NCBI RefSeq assembly: GCF_019145375.1
Contig: NZ_JAHSTX010000001.1
Span: 2,331,001 to 2,395,000 of the forward strand
Source: Pseudomonas triticicola
GTDB lineage: Bacteria > Pseudomonadota > Gammaproteobacteria > Pseudomonadales > Pseudomonadaceae
Reading direction: 5' to 3'
Length of the DNA stretch: 64,000 nucleotides
The notes beneath the pieces were generated by a model. It had not been told where the DNA came from. It ran no database searches and worked only from the letters and a program-made list of their open reading frames with translations. The first letter of the stretch is position 1. Every line of letters starts with the position of its first letter. Below, piece by piece: positions 63,696 through 64,000 of the stretch. A program made the translations under genes and the position numbers.

Positions 63696-64000
63696 TCACA
63701 TCGACGATGTATTGCCGCGCACCGCGTTGATGAATGCGCGAATCTTGTGGTGATCCTTGATGCCTTTGCTCGCTTCTACCCCGCCGCTGACATCCACCGC
63801 GTAGGGCTTGACCCGCGCTACCGCGTCGGCAACGTTCTCCGGCGTCAGGCCACCGGCCAGAATCAGCGGTTTGCTCAAGCGTTGCGGAATCAGTGACCAG
63901 TCAAACGCCTCGCCGGTTCCGCCGGGCACCCCTTCGACATAAGTATCCAGCAGTACGCCACTGGCGCCGGGGAAGGCATCGCAGGCAGCGGCTATGTCAT
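63696..64000 (-). CDS. trpF: Phosphoribosylanthranilate isomerase, 5' end outside the window
   Basis: The last 100 or so residues of a TIM barrel. [20 protein letters not shown], then [20 protein letters not shown], then [20 protein letters not shown] are TrpF motifs. It isomerises phosphoribosylanthranilate in tryptophan synthesis. Its place before accD is the conserved order. The N-terminal half lies beyond position 64000. Confidence 0.95.
   Translation of the reverse strand, partial: DIAAACDAFPGASGVLLDTYVEGVPGGTGEAFDWSLIPQRLSKPLILAGGLTPENVADAVARVKPYAVDVSGGVEASKGIKDHHKIRAFINAVRGNTSSM

Overview
The window reads as chromosome of a fluorescent Pseudomonas (P. fluorescens group). The evidence is the GC-rich coding style, many REP palindromes of the GTGGGAGCGAGC type, an RsmE-type CsrA paralogue, a DUF1654 gene, and gene orders standard in pseudomonads: thrS-infC-rpmI-rplT-pheS-pheT-ihfA-merR, and trpF-accD-folC-SPOR-cvpA-purF-metZ. 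The species call is inference; no rRNA is present.

Layout. 1-775 is a tandem array of REP doublets with a period of about 133.5 bp. 0.8-16.5 kb is accessory regulation and metabolism: LysR with a metallo-beta-lactamase-fold hydrolase, a short AraC protein, two convergent paralogues joining a winged-helix domain to an NTPase (the first carries an in-frame REP doublet), a GlxA-type regulator, pirin, a LysR/MFS/quinone oxidoreductase cluster, an alpha/beta hydrolase and small envelope proteins. 16.6-20.8 kb is the RNA repair locus rtcBA, with a sigma-54 promoter and divergent rtcR. 21.2-29.2 kb is the translation and IHF operon on the minus strand, ending in tRNA-Pro(GGG). 29.5-31.5 kb holds small stress and envelope genes including a cold-shock protein. 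31.5-38.6 kb is a complete ribose operon, rbsBACRKD, followed by a periplasmic nucleoside hydrolase, with a LacI-type operator upstream. 38.7-43.3 kb holds ansB with a composite regulatory region, a LexA-controlled DUF1654/endonuclease I pair, a SPOR lipoprotein, rsmE and a DUF2214 membrane protein.

43.77-48.16 kb is a decayed prophage-like element in the 3' end of tRNA-Val(GAC). It is bounded by a direct repeat of the tRNA 3' half. Its integrase, HNH nuclease, cell-wall hydrolase and Rz genes are broken. Rz1, a zinc-ribbon protein and an AT-rich membrane acyltransferase are intact.

48.3-55.3 kb encodes an FAD amine oxidoreductase and a periplasmic molybdenum hydroxylase (catalytic, 2Fe-2S and triheme cytochrome c subunits) with its XdhC maturation factor. 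55.8-56.2 kb is a tRNA cluster: Val(TAC), Asp, Asp. 56.4-64 kb is the conserved trpF-accD-folC-dedD-like-cvpA-purF-metZ-SDR block on the minus strand, with trpF cut by the window edge.

How the genes work together: ribose is imported by RbsABC and processed by RbsD and RbsK under RbsR, and the nucleoside hydrolase may feed it ribose. RtcA and RtcB process and ligate RNA ends under RtcR and sigma-54. The molybdenum hydroxylase would pass electrons through its FeS subunit to the cytochrome c. Regulatory sites proposed here (sigma-54, LexA, ANR-like, AauR-like, LacI-like) were found by reading the sequence and have not been tested.
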